This document shows, in pieces, positions 9,029 to 17,682 of a DNA stretch of 64,000 bases. The stretch is from Sphingomonas sanguinis (GTDB lineage Bacteria; Pseudomonadota; Alphaproteobacteria; Sphingomonadales; Sphingomonadaceae). Numbering within the stretch: position 1 is the first letter of the stretch; each line of letters starts with the position of its first letter. The translations under genes and the position numbers were made by a program. The stretch lies in the NCBI RefSeq assembly GCF_019297835.1, contig NZ_CP079203.1, forward strand, positions 717,001 to 781,000. Reading direction: 5' to 3'. Under the pieces are notes generated by a model that saw only the letters and a program-made list of their open reading frames with translations, was not told where the DNA came from and did no database searches.

Positions 9029-10171
9029 TTACTTCACGAACGGGTCGATGGTCGGGATCGTCCCGTCCGGGTTGAACTTCAACTCGGTCATCTTGACGTT
9101 ACGCAGGTGGTTCTTATCCGACAATTGCGTGTCGGCGTAGAAAAGCCACCACTTGCCCTTCCACTCGACGATCGAGTGATGGGTGGTCCAGCCCTGCACC
9201 GGCTTCAGGATGTGGCCCTTATAGGTGAACGGGCCATAGGGGCTGGTGCCGATCGCATAGTTCAGGAAATGCGTATCGCCGGTCGAATAGGTGTAATAAT
9301 ATTTTCCGTCGCGCTTGAAGACCCAGGACGCCTCGAAGAAGCGCTTGTCGTGGTCGCCGCCCAGCACCGGCTTGCCCTTTTCATCGAGGATCACGACGTC
9401 GCGCGGCGTCTCCGCGAAGGTCTTCATGTCGGGGTTCATCTTAGCGATCTTGCCCGAGATGGCGGGCTGGTCGTCCTGCTTCAGGTCGGTATCGCTGCCG
9501 TTCGGATCGTACTTGCCGTCCTTCCAGCGCTGAAGCTGACCGCCCCAGATACCGCCGAAATACATATACGCCGTGCCGTCCGCATCCTGGAACACGGCGG
9601 GGTCCATCGAGAAGCTGCCGGGGATCGCATCCGGCTCGGCCTTGAACGGACCCATCGGGTTCTTCGAGGTCGCGACGCCGATGCGGAACGCGCCCAGGCC
9701 GTTGCGATCCTTGGTCTTATCGCGCGCCGGGAAATAGAGATAATAGGTGCCGTCCTTATAGGCGGCGTCGGGTGCCCACATCTGCTGCGAGGCCCAGGGC
9801 ACGTCCTTCACGTCAAGCGCGACGGGGCCGACCGTGACCTTGCCGCCCGGCTCGTCCATGCGCAGCACGCGATAGTCGCGCATCGCATATTGATTGCCCA
9901 GATCGTCGTTCGGCGTGTCGGTCGGCACGTCGTGGCTGGGGTAGATATAGAGCTTGCCGTCGCTCCAAACATGCGCGGACGGATCGGCGGTGAAGATCTC
10001 GCGCACCAGCGGCTGCGACAGGTAATGACGACCATCGGGCGAGGTCGGATTGGCATCGTTCGACGCCGTTGCCGTCGTGTTTTCGCCCACGGCATTGTCG
10101 GCCTTTTGCGCCGTCCCGCAGGCCGCCGTGCCGAGCCCCAGCACGAGGCTGGCCATCATCAAGCGCTTCAT
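9029..10171 (-). CDS. GH43-family glycosidase, predicted lipoprotein
   Basis: A 380-residue protein with the GH43 five-blade pattern. SAHVWSDGKLYIYPSHD near residue 60 contains the expected catalytic-base region, MWAPDAAYKDGTYYLYFPAR follows the first blade, and SMDPAVFQDADGTAYMYFGG carries the second acidic site. GH43 enzymes cleave beta-xylosyl or alpha-L-arabinofuranosyl links; which one cannot be decided. The N-terminus MKRLMMASLVLGLGTAAC looks like a lipoprotein signal with Cys18, although Thr at -3 is less usual, so periplasmic membrane anchoring is inferred. It is the first gene of the operon with xylB and xylA. A perfect 12-bp operator-like palindrome lies 46 nt before its start. Confidence 0.9.
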   Translation of the reverse strand: MKRLMMASLVLGLGTAACGTAQKADNAVGENTTATASNDANPTSPDGRHYLSQPLVREIFTADPSAHVWSDGKLYIYPSHDVPTDTPNDDLGNQYAMRDYRVLRMDEPGGKVTVGPVALDVKDVPWASQQMWAPDAAYKDGTYYLYFPARDKTKDRNGLGAFRIGVATSKNPMGPFKAEPDAIPGSFSMDPAVFQDADGTAYMYFGGIWGGQLQRWKDGKYDPNGSDTDLKQDDQPAISGKIAKMNPDMKTFAETPRDVVILDEKGKPVLGGDHDKRFFEASWVFKRDGKYYYTYSTGDTHFLNYAIGTSPYGPFTYKGHILKPVQGWTTHHSIVEWKGKWWLFYADTQLSDKNHLRNVKMTELKFNPDGTIPTIDPFVK

Positions 10172-10216
10172 CGCTTTTCCTCTCCAAGCGCTCCATCTTT
10201 GGAGCTTTGAAAGTAC

Positions 10217-10228
10217 GATAGCGCTATC
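10217..10228. promoter_or_regulatory. LacI-type operator candidate O1 (GH43-xylB-xylA)
   Basis: GATAGC|GCTATC is a perfect 12-bp palindrome with a central CpG, located 46 nt upstream of the GH43 start. It fits the pattern shared with four other sites in this locus (10422, 14426, 25707, 30075). Confidence 0.65.
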
Positions 10229-10280
10229 AGGACGCGGGATGCAAGGCCGGTTCGGCGTTTTGCGATGGGACAGGTGGGGG

Positions 10281-10372
10281 CATGGCCTTCGACTTCGCTC
10301 AGGCTGAACGGAGTTTGGTGGCCTGGGCATATTCCCTTACCCCGTTCAGCCTGAGCGAAGTCGAAGGCCATG
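10281..10372. repeat. Perfect inverted repeat, copy 2 of the 3-copy family
   Basis: A 31-bp arm at 10281-10311 is exactly inverted at 10342-10372 around a 30-nt spacer. It shares the TTCGACTTCGCTCAGGCTG core with copies at 6064 and 20898. It sits in the divergent region between the GH43 and esterase genes and would form a very stable cruciform or RNA hairpin. Confidence 0.9.
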
Positions 10373-10421
10373 GGAATCCCGCTCCAATCCCGGCGCTTGA
10401 CAATATAAACCCCAAATTGTT

Positions 10422-10433
10422 GGTACCGATATC
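10422..10433. promoter_or_regulatory. LacI-type operator candidate O2 (esterase)
   Basis: GGTACC|GATATC, preceded by TT. The 14-mer beginning TTGGTA matches the one at 14424 at 12 of 14 positions. A TTGACA hexamer at 10397-10402 ends 17 nt before the extended site, so the operator overlaps the likely -10 region of the esterase promoter. Confidence 0.6.
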
Positions 10434-10519
10434 CGGCCCTGCCCCTCCCTCGCGGGTCGCCCCCCTTCAAAGACCGACACCCCTATGTCGGCGCATTTCC
10501 AGGACAGAGGATGACCCGC

Positions 10520-11590
10520 ATGGCCCTTCGCTTTTCGCCCGCCCGCTGGCTGCTCGCCGCCGGAGTCGTGCTGCTGCCGATCACGGCGGCGCCCGCCCAG
10601 ATGGCCACCCAGTCCCCGACCGTCGTGCCGGGCGCCAAGCCGGTCACAGTCGAACGGATCAAGGTCCATTCCGCCGCGATCGAAGGCAATCTGGAGGGGA
10701 ACAGCGCCGACCGCGACGTCATCGTGGTCCTGCCCCCCGACTATGCCAAGAACCGCACGCGCCGCTATCCGGTGGTCTATGCACTGCACGGCTATTCGAT
10801 CGGCGCGGACCAGTGGACGAAGGAAATCCACGTCCCCGCCTCCGTCGAGGGGGCTTTCGCGCGCGGCGTTCCGCCAATGATCCTGGTCTTTCCCGACAGC
10901 AAGACGATGCACAACGGGTCCATGTATTCCTCGTCGCAGACGGTCGGCGATTTCGAGCGGTTCATCAGCCACGATCTGATCGCCGCGATCGACGCGCGCT
11001 ATCGCACCATCCCCCGCCGGGAGGCGCGCGGCCTCGCCGGTCATTCGATGGGCGGCTATGGCACCGCCCGCATCGGCATGAAGCATGCCGATATGTATGG
11101 GGCGATCTACATGATGAGCCCGTGCTGCCTGTCGCCGCGTGCGATGGCCCGGCCCGAGGGCACGGACGAGAAACTGCTGACCGGCCTCGCCTCGCCCAGC
11201 GAGTCCGCCAAGCTCATTTGGGGACAGCGCGCGATGCTTGCCGCCTCCGCCGCCTGGTCACCCAATCCGAAGAACCCGCCGCTCTATCTCGACCTGCCGA
11301 TCAAGGACGGCAAGGTGCGGGACGATATCGTCGCCAAGTGGCTGGCCAACACGCCGCTGGCCTTCGTCGACCAATATGTCACGCCCTTGCGCAGCTACCG
11401 CGCGATCGGGCTGGATGTCGGGTCGCAGGACGGACTGAAGGCGGATGCGCAGAAACTGCACGAGGCGCTCGACAGTTATGGCATCGCGCACCAGTTCGAG
11501 ATTTACGACGGTGACCATGTGAACCGGATCGGGGTGCGCTTTCAGGAGCGGGTGCTCCCGTTTTTCGGGCGGGCGCTGGTAACGAAGTAA
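10520..11590 (+). CDS. Exported esterase, CE1/esterase D-like (acetyl-xylan or feruloyl esterase)
   Basis: A protein of about 356 residues with a signal peptide ending near TAAPAQ. Its alpha/beta-hydrolase core has HGYSIGADQW (oxyanion region), the nucleophile elbow GHSMGG with Ser at residue 176, and a C-terminal catalytic His at about 333 in DGDHVNR. This is the esterase D / CE1 layout used by acetyl-xylan, feruloyl and similar exported esterases. In a xylan locus, removal of acetyl or feruloyl side groups in the periplasm is the likely job; the acyl group is not determined. ATG at 10520 is preferred because CAGAGG lies 9 nt upstream; the ATG at 10511 directly touches that GAGG. An operator-like site lies about 90 nt upstream. 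Confidence 0.85.
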   Translation: MALRFSPARWLLAAGVVLLPITAAPAQMATQSPTVVPGAKPVTVERIKVHSAAIEGNLEGNSADRDVIVVLPPDYAKNRTRRYPVVYALHGYSIGADQWTKEIHVPASVEGAFARGVPPMILVFPDSKTMHNGSMYSSSQTVGDFERFISHDLIAAIDARYRTIPRREARGLAGHSMGGYGTARIGMKHADMYGAIYMMSPCCLSPRAMARPEGTDEKLLTGLASPSESAKLIWGQRAMLAASAAWSPNPKNPPLYLDLPIKDGKVRDDIVAKWLANTPLAFVDQYVTPLRSYRAIGLDVGSQDGLKADAQKLHEALDSYGIAHQFEIYDGDHVNRIGVRFQERVLPFFGRALVTK

Positions 11591-11595
11591 ACTCA

Positions 11596-11714
11596 TTCCT
11601 CCCCTGTAAGGGAGGTGGCAGGGCGCAGCCCTGACGGAGGGGTGTTACCCTATCGAGAGTGGGACACCCCTCCACCATGCTTCGCATGGTCCCCCTCCCC
11701 TTCCAGGGGAGGAA
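11596..11714. repeat. About 120-bp intergenic repeat, copy 1 of 2
   Basis: Bounded by TTCCTCCCCTG and its near inverse CAGGGGAGGAA, with internal GACGGAGGGGTGT and ACACCCCTCCACC arms that are also inverted to each other. A similar unit at 40128-40246 has the same order of blocks. It fills the gap between the convergent esterase and GH3 genes and probably also terminates both transcripts. Confidence 0.8.
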
Positions 11715-11725
11715 AAGATTACCGC

Positions 11726-14395
11726 TCAATCGGCTATGGGCATGGCCGTATCGATCCTGAACGGCGCACTGCGCACCGGCTCGCCGGTATCGGGCTGGCC
11801 CGAGCCGACCGACGCGCGATAGTCGCCCTTCATCACCAGCCGCTGGCCATCGGCATCGACCGCACTCAGGTCACGCGGGCTGAGCGTAAAGGTCAGGCTG
11901 CGCCGCTCACCGGGAGCCAGATGCATCCGCTGGAACCCGCGCAGCGCGACACGCGGCGCGCCCTCCACCTTGGGGAAGTTCAGGTAAAGTTGTGCCACCT
12001 CGTCACCCTCGCGGCGGCCGGTATTGCGCACCTCGGTCGTGACGGTCATGCTTCCATCCGCACCGGGCTTCACCGACAGTGGCGCATAGGCAAAGGTAGT
12101 ATAGCTCAGCCCATAGCCGAACGGGTAGACCGGCGTGCCGGTGAAGTAGCGATAGGTCCGCCCTTTCATCGCATAGTCGCCGAATGGCGGCAGATCCTCG
12201 ACCGAGCGGTAAAAGGTCAGCGGCAGTCGCCCCGCCGGGTTGGTCTTGCCCGACAGAACGTTGCCGACCGCCAGCCCGCCTGCCTGCCCTGGATACCAGG
12301 CCTCGACGATGGCATCGGCATTGGCCTTGGCCCAGGCGAGGTTCACCGGGCTGCCGTTCATCAACACGACGATCAGCGGACGGCCGGTCGCCTTGGCCTG
12401 TTCGAGCAGCGCCTGCTGGTCGGCGGGCAGGTCGAGCGTCGTCTTGTCGCCGCCCTTGAAGCCGGGGACCGAGATCGGCGCCTCCTCTGCCTCCAGATCG
12501 GAGGTCAGGCCGACGACCGCGACCAGCGCGTCGCTTACCCTGGCCACCGCGCGAAGCTCAGCCGCTGGCTCGTCGGACACGCGCTTCCAGACCAGGTTGA
12601 TCCCGGTCAGGATGCGCGCCTCGGTCGTCACGGTGATCGGGTAACGGCGCCCCTTTTCCAGCGTAACGGTCTTCATCGTCGGCAGGCTGTTCCACGACGC
12701 CTTGGTCAGATCGACGAAGGGCTGCCCGTCAAAACGCATCGCGCCGTTGAAGCCCGCGATGCCCAGCCGGTAGCGCCCCGTCTCCGGCGGGACGAGGTTG
12801 CCGGTCCACACCGCCCGGTGCACGTCGCGGACCGAGGACAGGTCCAGGCTGCGCGACGCGGCATTGGCCTCGACGCGGGTGACGACGGGACGATCCTCGA
12901 ATTTGGCGGTCTTGAGCCATTCGTTCAGGGCACCGGGGGCGAAGCGGTCGGGAATGCGCCCCACGATATTATAGTAGCGTGCCGTCAGTCCCGGCTGGCC
13001 GCTCTCGGTCTGGAGCGCGGTCGTCGGGATCGGATCGCCGTCTGTATAGGTCTCGGCGAAGGGTACGTAGCGCACCTGCGCCCCTGGCATGGCCTGACGA
13101 AGCCCCTCGACCACCGAGATCTGCGGCCCCGAAAGCGAGGACGAGTAATTTCCGCGCAGCACCCGCGTCGCGTCGCCCAGCGGGCCGATCACCGCGATCC
13201 TTGCATGGGCTTTGAGGGGCAGGATGCCCTTGTTCTTGAGGAGGACGAGGCTCTTCTCCGCGACCTCCAGCGCCAGCGCGCGATGGGCGGGCGTATCGAT
13301 GTCGCTGGGCGAACTGGTCTGGGTCGACAGCGGACGCAGGCCCGGCAGGTCGCCGGTGCGATAGCGGGCGGCGAACAATCGGGTTAGCGAACGGTCGATG
13401 TCGGCGACCGAGATCAGCCCGCGCGACAGCGCCTCGCGATATGGGTTGGTCAGCCCGTCCGTGTCGGTCAGCGTCGCATTGTTGCACTCGTTGTCGACGC
13501 CCGCCCGCATCGCCGCCGCCACCGCGCTCGCCGCATCGGGGGCATAGTGATGGTTGGCGGCGATGTCCTTCACCGCGTCGCAATCGGACACGACATAACC
13601 GCGAAAACCCCAGCGCCCGCGCAGAGTATCCTTCAGCAGCAGGTCGCTGGCGCAGGCGGGCTGGCCGTCGATTCGGTTATAGGCGCACATGATCGAACCC
13701 GCCCCGCCCTCGACGATCGCGGCGCGAAAGGCGGGCAGATAGGTATCGGCCAGATCATGGTGCGAAACATAGACATTGGCTTCGTGCCGGGTCGATTCCG
13801 GGCCGCTATGCACCGCATAATGTTTGGGCGTGGCGACCACGTCGATCCGGCTCGGATCGGTGCCCTGCATCCCGCGAACGAAGGCGACGCCCATCTTGGC
13901 GGTCAGGAACGGATCTTCGCCGTACGTCTCCTGCCCCCGCCCCCAGCGTGGATCGCGGAAGATGTTGATGTTGGGCGACCAGGTGTCCAGCCCCGTGCCG
14001 ATCCGTCCCATCAGCCCGGTTGTCCGCGCGAGCGCATGGAGTCCGCGTACCTCCGCGCTGATCGCCTCCGCCGCGCGGCCGACCAGCGCGTCGTCGAAGG
14101 TCGCGGCCAGCCCCACCGGCTCGGGGAAATTCGTCGTCGGCACAGGCCCCAGCGCGCCGTGGAGCGACTCCGTCCACCAGTTATAGGCAGGCACCTCCAA
14201 CCGGGGAATCGCGGGTGCGGTGTTGAGCAACTGGCCGAGCTTTTCATCGGTCGTCATCCGGCCGACCAGCCGCGACGCCAGCGCCTCGGCCTGTTCGGGG
14301 CCGGCCGCCTGCTGCTGCTGCTGCTGCTGCGCCAGCACCATGCCGGAGGTCGACATCGCCAGAGCCGACAGGATCGTCGCACGCCATGCCTTCAT
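11726..14395 (-). CDS. GH3 family beta-xylosidase/beta-glucosidase with PA14 domain
   Basis: An 889-residue exported GH3 enzyme. The signal peptide ends about AQ, followed by a seven-glutamine run (residues 23-29). The TIM-barrel domain has DPRWGRGQETYGEDP near 148-162 and the nucleophile Asp271 in VVSDCDAV. The second alpha/beta domain is interrupted by a PA14-like insert (roughly 475-600), and a fibronectin III-like domain with GDEVAQLYLNFP closes the protein. PA14-containing GH3 enzymes release terminal beta-linked glucose or xylose from oligosaccharides; in this locus beta-xylosidase activity is likely but not proven. ATG at 14395 is chosen because the signal peptide starts there. An operator-like site lies 31 nt upstream, shared with the divergent GH27 operon. 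Confidence 0.93.
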   Translation of the reverse strand: MKAWRATILSALAMSTSGMVLAQQQQQQQAAGPEQAEALASRLVGRMTTDEKLGQLLNTAPAIPRLEVPAYNWWTESLHGALGPVPTTNFPEPVGLAATFDDALVGRAAEAISAEVRGLHALARTTGLMGRIGTGLDTWSPNINIFRDPRWGRGQETYGEDPFLTAKMGVAFVRGMQGTDPSRIDVVATPKHYAVHSGPESTRHEANVYVSHHDLADTYLPAFRAAIVEGGAGSIMCAYNRIDGQPACASDLLLKDTLRGRWGFRGYVVSDCDAVKDIAANHHYAPDAASAVAAAMRAGVDNECNNATLTDTDGLTNPYREALSRGLISVADIDRSLTRLFAARYRTGDLPGLRPLSTQTSSPSDIDTPAHRALALEVAEKSLVLLKNKGILPLKAHARIAVIGPLGDATRVLRGNYSSSLSGPQISVVEGLRQAMPGAQVRYVPFAETYTDGDPIPTTALQTESGQPGLTARYYNIVGRIPDRFAPGALNEWLKTAKFEDRPVVTRVEANAASRSLDLSSVRDVHRAVWTGNLVPPETGRYRLGIAGFNGAMRFDGQPFVDLTKASWNSLPTMKTVTLEKGRRYPITVTTEARILTGINLVWKRVSDEPAAELRAVARVSDALVAVVGLTSDLEAEEAPISVPGFKGGDKTTLDLPADQQALLEQAKATGRPLIVVLMNGSPVNLAWAKANADAIVEAWYPGQAGGLAVGNVLSGKTNPAGRLPLTFYRSVEDLPPFGDYAMKGRTYRYFTGTPVYPFGYGLSYTTFAYAPLSVKPGADGSMTVTTEVRNTGRREGDEVAQLYLNFPKVEGAPRVALRGFQRMHLAPGERRSLTFTLSPRDLSAVDADGQRLVMKGDYRASVGSGQPDTGEPVRSAPFRIDTAMPIAD

Positions 14396-14425
14396 GCCAA
14401 ACCACTCCCCTGAAACCATATTTTT

Positions 14426-14437
14426 GGTAACGGTATC
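14426..14437. promoter_or_regulatory. LacI-type operator candidate O3 (GH3 / GH27 divergent promoter)
   Basis: GGTAAC|GGTATC, preceded by TT, nearly matches O2 at 10422. It lies between divergent GH3 (start 14395) and GH27 (start 14554), so one bound repressor could control both directions. Confidence 0.6.
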
Positions 14438-14553
14438 ACGAAATCCGCCACCGTCCAGCATTCGATTTTGCAGCGATATTCCACGGCCCGGCGGTGGACA
14501 GCGCCACTTTAGTCCGACAAGATCACCCAAACACCATCCCGGGGAGGATCATC

Positions 14554-16464
14554 ATGCGGCCCATCATCGCCAGGGTTTTCGCGAGCGCTATCGCCATTGC
14601 CTGGATGGCCTCCAGTCCCGCCTTGGCCGCAGACAAGGTCGACCCGCTGGCTCCGACCGGCCGGTGGAGCGCCAATCAGGACGGGCAAGCCGCACTCCCC
14701 CCGATGGGGTGGAACAGCTGGAACGCGTTCAACAGCGATGTCGACGAGGAAAAGGTCATGGCCTCGGCGCAGTTGATCGTCGACAAGGGCCTGCGTGAGG
14801 CGGGCTATCGCTATATCAACATCGATGACGGCTGGTGGCTGCGCCGTCGCCAGCCCGATGGTCGGATGGTCATCCGCGCCGACAAATTTCCCTCCGCCGC
14901 CGCCGGGCCCAACCAACAGACCAGCTTCCGCCCGCTGACCGATCGGCTTCATGCCATGGGTTTCAAGGCGGGCATCTATTCGGACATCGGACGCAATAGC
15001 TGCGGCCAGGTCTACACCCCCAATTTCGCCAACCAGCCTGAGGGCACGGTCGCCGAACGCGAGGTCGGGCTGTACGGCCATATCGATCAGGATATCGGCC
15101 TTTATTTCCGCGAATGGGGTTTCGATTATATCAAGGTCGATGGCTGCGGCATTCGCGGGCTGGGCAAGGAGAGCGACCATGTCCGCAAGGGCGATTATCG
15201 CGAGCTGACCCCGCTGATCGACATGAACTCTCTCGCGCGCACGAACATCCCGGCGGTGCGGGCGCTCTACGATCATGTCGCCACCGCCTTGAAGCGCGAA
15301 AATCCGGACGGCAACTATCTCTTCTCGCTCTGCCTATGGGGTTCGGCGGATGTGCGCAGCTGGGGCAAGCAGGTCGGCAATGTCTCGCGGACCAGCGACG
15401 ACATCACCGCCCACTGGTCGCGGATGCTGACCAACCTCGATACCAGCGCAACCCGCGCGCTCTATGCCCATCCGCATACGTGGAACGACCCGGACATGCT
15501 GTTCATCGGCTCGGGCGAATTCGACGCCAACCACATGACCGAAGCGCGATCGCACTTCGCGATGTGGGCGATGATGAACGCGCCGCTGCTGATCGGCTTC
15601 GACCTGCGCAAGGCCAATGCGGAGCAATTGGCGCTGCTGGGCAACCGCGCGATCATCGCGCTCAATCAGGATGCGGGCGCGAACCAGGCGGTCCCCGCCT
15701 ATCTGTCGAACGACGTTCAGATTTTCGTGAAGAGCCTCGCGAACGGCGACAAGGCGGTGGCGATCCTCAACCGCACCGCCGCCCCGGTGCAGCCGGTCCT
15801 GACCGCCGATCACCTGAAGCTGCGCGGCGATGTCGCCATGACCGACCTGTGGACGGGCGCGACGAGCCGCTTCTCTGGCGAAACCAAGCTGACCCTCGCG
15901 CCGCACCAGACACTGATCTATCGCGTGACCGGCACGCACCGTCTGGCGGATGGCCATTATCTGTCCGAGGCCCCCAGCGACGTGAACCCGGCCGAGGACG
16001 GCATCGCCACGCCGGAGGGCGATCCGACCATCCATCACGAACTCAGCCCCTGGGGCGGCAGCAAGGGGCCGGGCGACTTCCCGCAATATGCCGGATGGGG
16101 TGGCGCGCAGGCCGATCGCACCCCGTTCGGGCGACCGTTGCGGCTGAGCGGCAAGGTCTATGACACCGGCATCGGCGTGCTTGCCAATTCGCGGCTGGAG
16201 GTGCGCAATCGCGGCCAGGCGCGCTTCAACGCCATGGTCGGCATCGACGACTCCGCCACCGCGCGCGGACGACGCGTGGTGTTCGAGGTTTACGGCGACG
16301 GCAAGCTGCTCACCCGCTCGCGCGCGGTGGCGCTGAACGAAGCCCCCGTCGCGGTCGAGGCGGATGTACGCGGTCGCAAGCTGATCGAACTGGTCGCCCG
16401 CGCCGATAGCGCTCCCGACGCGGCGCTGCCCGTCGTCTGGGCGGACGCGCGGCTGACCGGCTGA
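14554..16464 (+). CDS. GH27 alpha-galactosidase with C-terminal NPCBM domain
   Basis: A 636-residue exported GH27 enzyme. After a signal peptide (MRPIIARVFASAIAIAWM... ending near ALAA) come PPMGWNSWNAF, YINIDDGWW and the nucleophile Asp196 in YIKVDGCG. The general acid is expected at Asp282 in SRTSDDI. The barrel is followed by a beta-sandwich and then an NPCBM-like module (about 500-630; DFPQYAGWGG, TGIGVLANSRLEV) that binds sugar chains. It removes alpha-galactosyl residues; beta-L-arabinopyranosidase activity also exists in this family. GGGGAGG lies 6 nt before ATG 14554. It is the first gene of a rightward operon with GH10 and two GH43 genes. Confidence 0.92.
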   Translation: MRPIIARVFASAIAIAWMASSPALAADKVDPLAPTGRWSANQDGQAALPPMGWNSWNAFNSDVDEEKVMASAQLIVDKGLREAGYRYINIDDGWWLRRRQPDGRMVIRADKFPSAAAGPNQQTSFRPLTDRLHAMGFKAGIYSDIGRNSCGQVYTPNFANQPEGTVAEREVGLYGHIDQDIGLYFREWGFDYIKVDGCGIRGLGKESDHVRKGDYRELTPLIDMNSLARTNIPAVRALYDHVATALKRENPDGNYLFSLCLWGSADVRSWGKQVGNVSRTSDDITAHWSRMLTNLDTSATRALYAHPHTWNDPDMLFIGSGEFDANHMTEARSHFAMWAMMNAPLLIGFDLRKANAEQLALLGNRAIIALNQDAGANQAVPAYLSNDVQIFVKSLANGDKAVAILNRTAAPVQPVLTADHLKLRGDVAMTDLWTGATSRFSGETKLTLAPHQTLIYRVTGTHRLADGHYLSEAPSDVNPAEDGIATPEGDPTIHHELSPWGGSKGPGDFPQYAGWGGAQADRTPFGRPLRLSGKVYDTGIGVLANSRLEVRNRGQARFNAMVGIDDSATARGRRVVFEVYGDGKLLTRSRAVALNEAPVAVEADVRGRKLIELVARADSAPDAALPVVWADARLTG

Positions 16465-16545
16465 CGGCTATTCGGGTGGAGTTTCATGGCCTTGCCGTTT
16501 GACGGCAGCCATGCAAATGTTCCGCCAAAGCATGAGGAGAGGGTG

Positions 16546-17682
16546 ATGAAACCCAAAGGACAAGGGCCGTTGCTGACCCGTCGTCAGCAACTGGTCGGGA
16601 TCGCGGGCGGTCTGACGATGGGAGCGCTCCCTAAAGCGCTCTGGGCAGCGGAGGACAACGCATCGCTGCGCAATCTGGCGGCACAGAAGGGCGTATTGTT
16701 CGGGACCGCGATCAATGCGGGCCGAGGCTCGCCGATCAACGATCCGGGTTACGGCGCGATCGTCGCGCGCGAATGCGCCGTGCTCGTCCCTGAGAACGAG
16801 ATGAAGGTCTATGTGCTGGGCAACGACCCTGCGCATCTGAACTTCGGTCCCGCCGACCGGATCGCCGGCTTCGCCCGCGACAACCGCATGAAGCTGCGTG
16901 GTCACACGCTGCTGTGGAATTACGAGAAATACATATCGCCCGCGCTGGCCGAGACGGTGACGAAGACCGGCGCGGAGAAGTGGCTGCGCAGCTATATCGC
17001 CGCAGTTGCCGGGCATTTCGGCGACCAGATTTACAGCTGGGACGTGGTCAACGAAACGATCGACCCCAAGACCGGCGAGGTCCGGGGCACGGTGTTCGAC
17101 AAGGCGCTGGGCTTCGACGTTTTCAAGATTGCCTATGAAGCCGCACGCGAACACGCGCCCCATGCCCAGCGCGTCTATAACGACTATATGTCCTGGGAAG
17201 TCGGCAACGAGACGCACCGCGCGGGCGTGCTCCGTCTGCTGGAGCGGTTCCGCAAGGAGAATGTCCCCGTCGACGCGCTCGGCATCCAGAGCCATCTGGG
17301 CAATGACGGCAGCCATTCGAAGGTCCAGCGCGCCGAGTGGAAGCGCTTCCTCGATAGCGTCACGGCGATGGGCTATCGCCTGCTCATCACCGAATTCGAC
17401 ATCAACGACCGCGAGATGGCGAAGGATATCACCCAGCGCGATGCCCAGGTCGCCTCGGTCGCCAAGAGCTATCTCGACATGATGCTGTCCTATCCGCAGC
17501 TCGACCAGCTGCTGTGCTGGGGCCTGTGGGACAAGCATAGCTGGCTCAACGGCTTCGCCCCCCGCGCCGACGGCCTGCCGCAGCGGCCCCTGCCCTATGA
17601 CGATGCGCTGAAACCCAAGCCGATGCGCGCCGCCATCGCCGACGCGCTGCGTGCCGCCCCCGTCCGAAAGTCCATCGCATGA
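16546..17682 (+). CDS. GH10 endo-1,4-beta-xylanase
   Basis: A 378-residue endo-xylanase that cuts the beta-1,4-xylose backbone. The acid/base Glu170 is in DVVNETID and the nucleophile Glu283 is in LLITEFDIND; the AVLVPENEMK and LRGHTLLWN motifs are intact. The N-terminus has a twin-arginine-like signal (TRRQQLVG, Arg12-Arg13, then a hydrophobic stretch), so Tat export is likely. ATG 16546 has GAGGAGAGGG just upstream. It lies 81 nt after GH27 and overlaps the next GH43 gene by 4 bp (ATGA). There is no extra binding module, so it probably acts on xylo-oligomers or soluble xylan in the periplasm or outside the cell. Confidence 0.96.
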   Translation: MKPKGQGPLLTRRQQLVGIAGGLTMGALPKALWAAEDNASLRNLAAQKGVLFGTAINAGRGSPINDPGYGAIVARECAVLVPENEMKVYVLGNDPAHLNFGPADRIAGFARDNRMKLRGHTLLWNYEKYISPALAETVTKTGAEKWLRSYIAAVAGHFGDQIYSWDVVNETIDPKTGEVRGTVFDKALGFDVFKIAYEAAREHAPHAQRVYNDYMSWEVGNETHRAGVLRLLERFRKENVPVDALGIQSHLGNDGSHSKVQRAEWKRFLDSVTAMGYRLLITEFDINDREMAKDITQRDAQVASVAKSYLDMMLSYPQLDQLLCWGLWDKHSWLNGFAPRADGLPQRPLPYDDALKPKPMRAAIADALRAAPVRKSIA

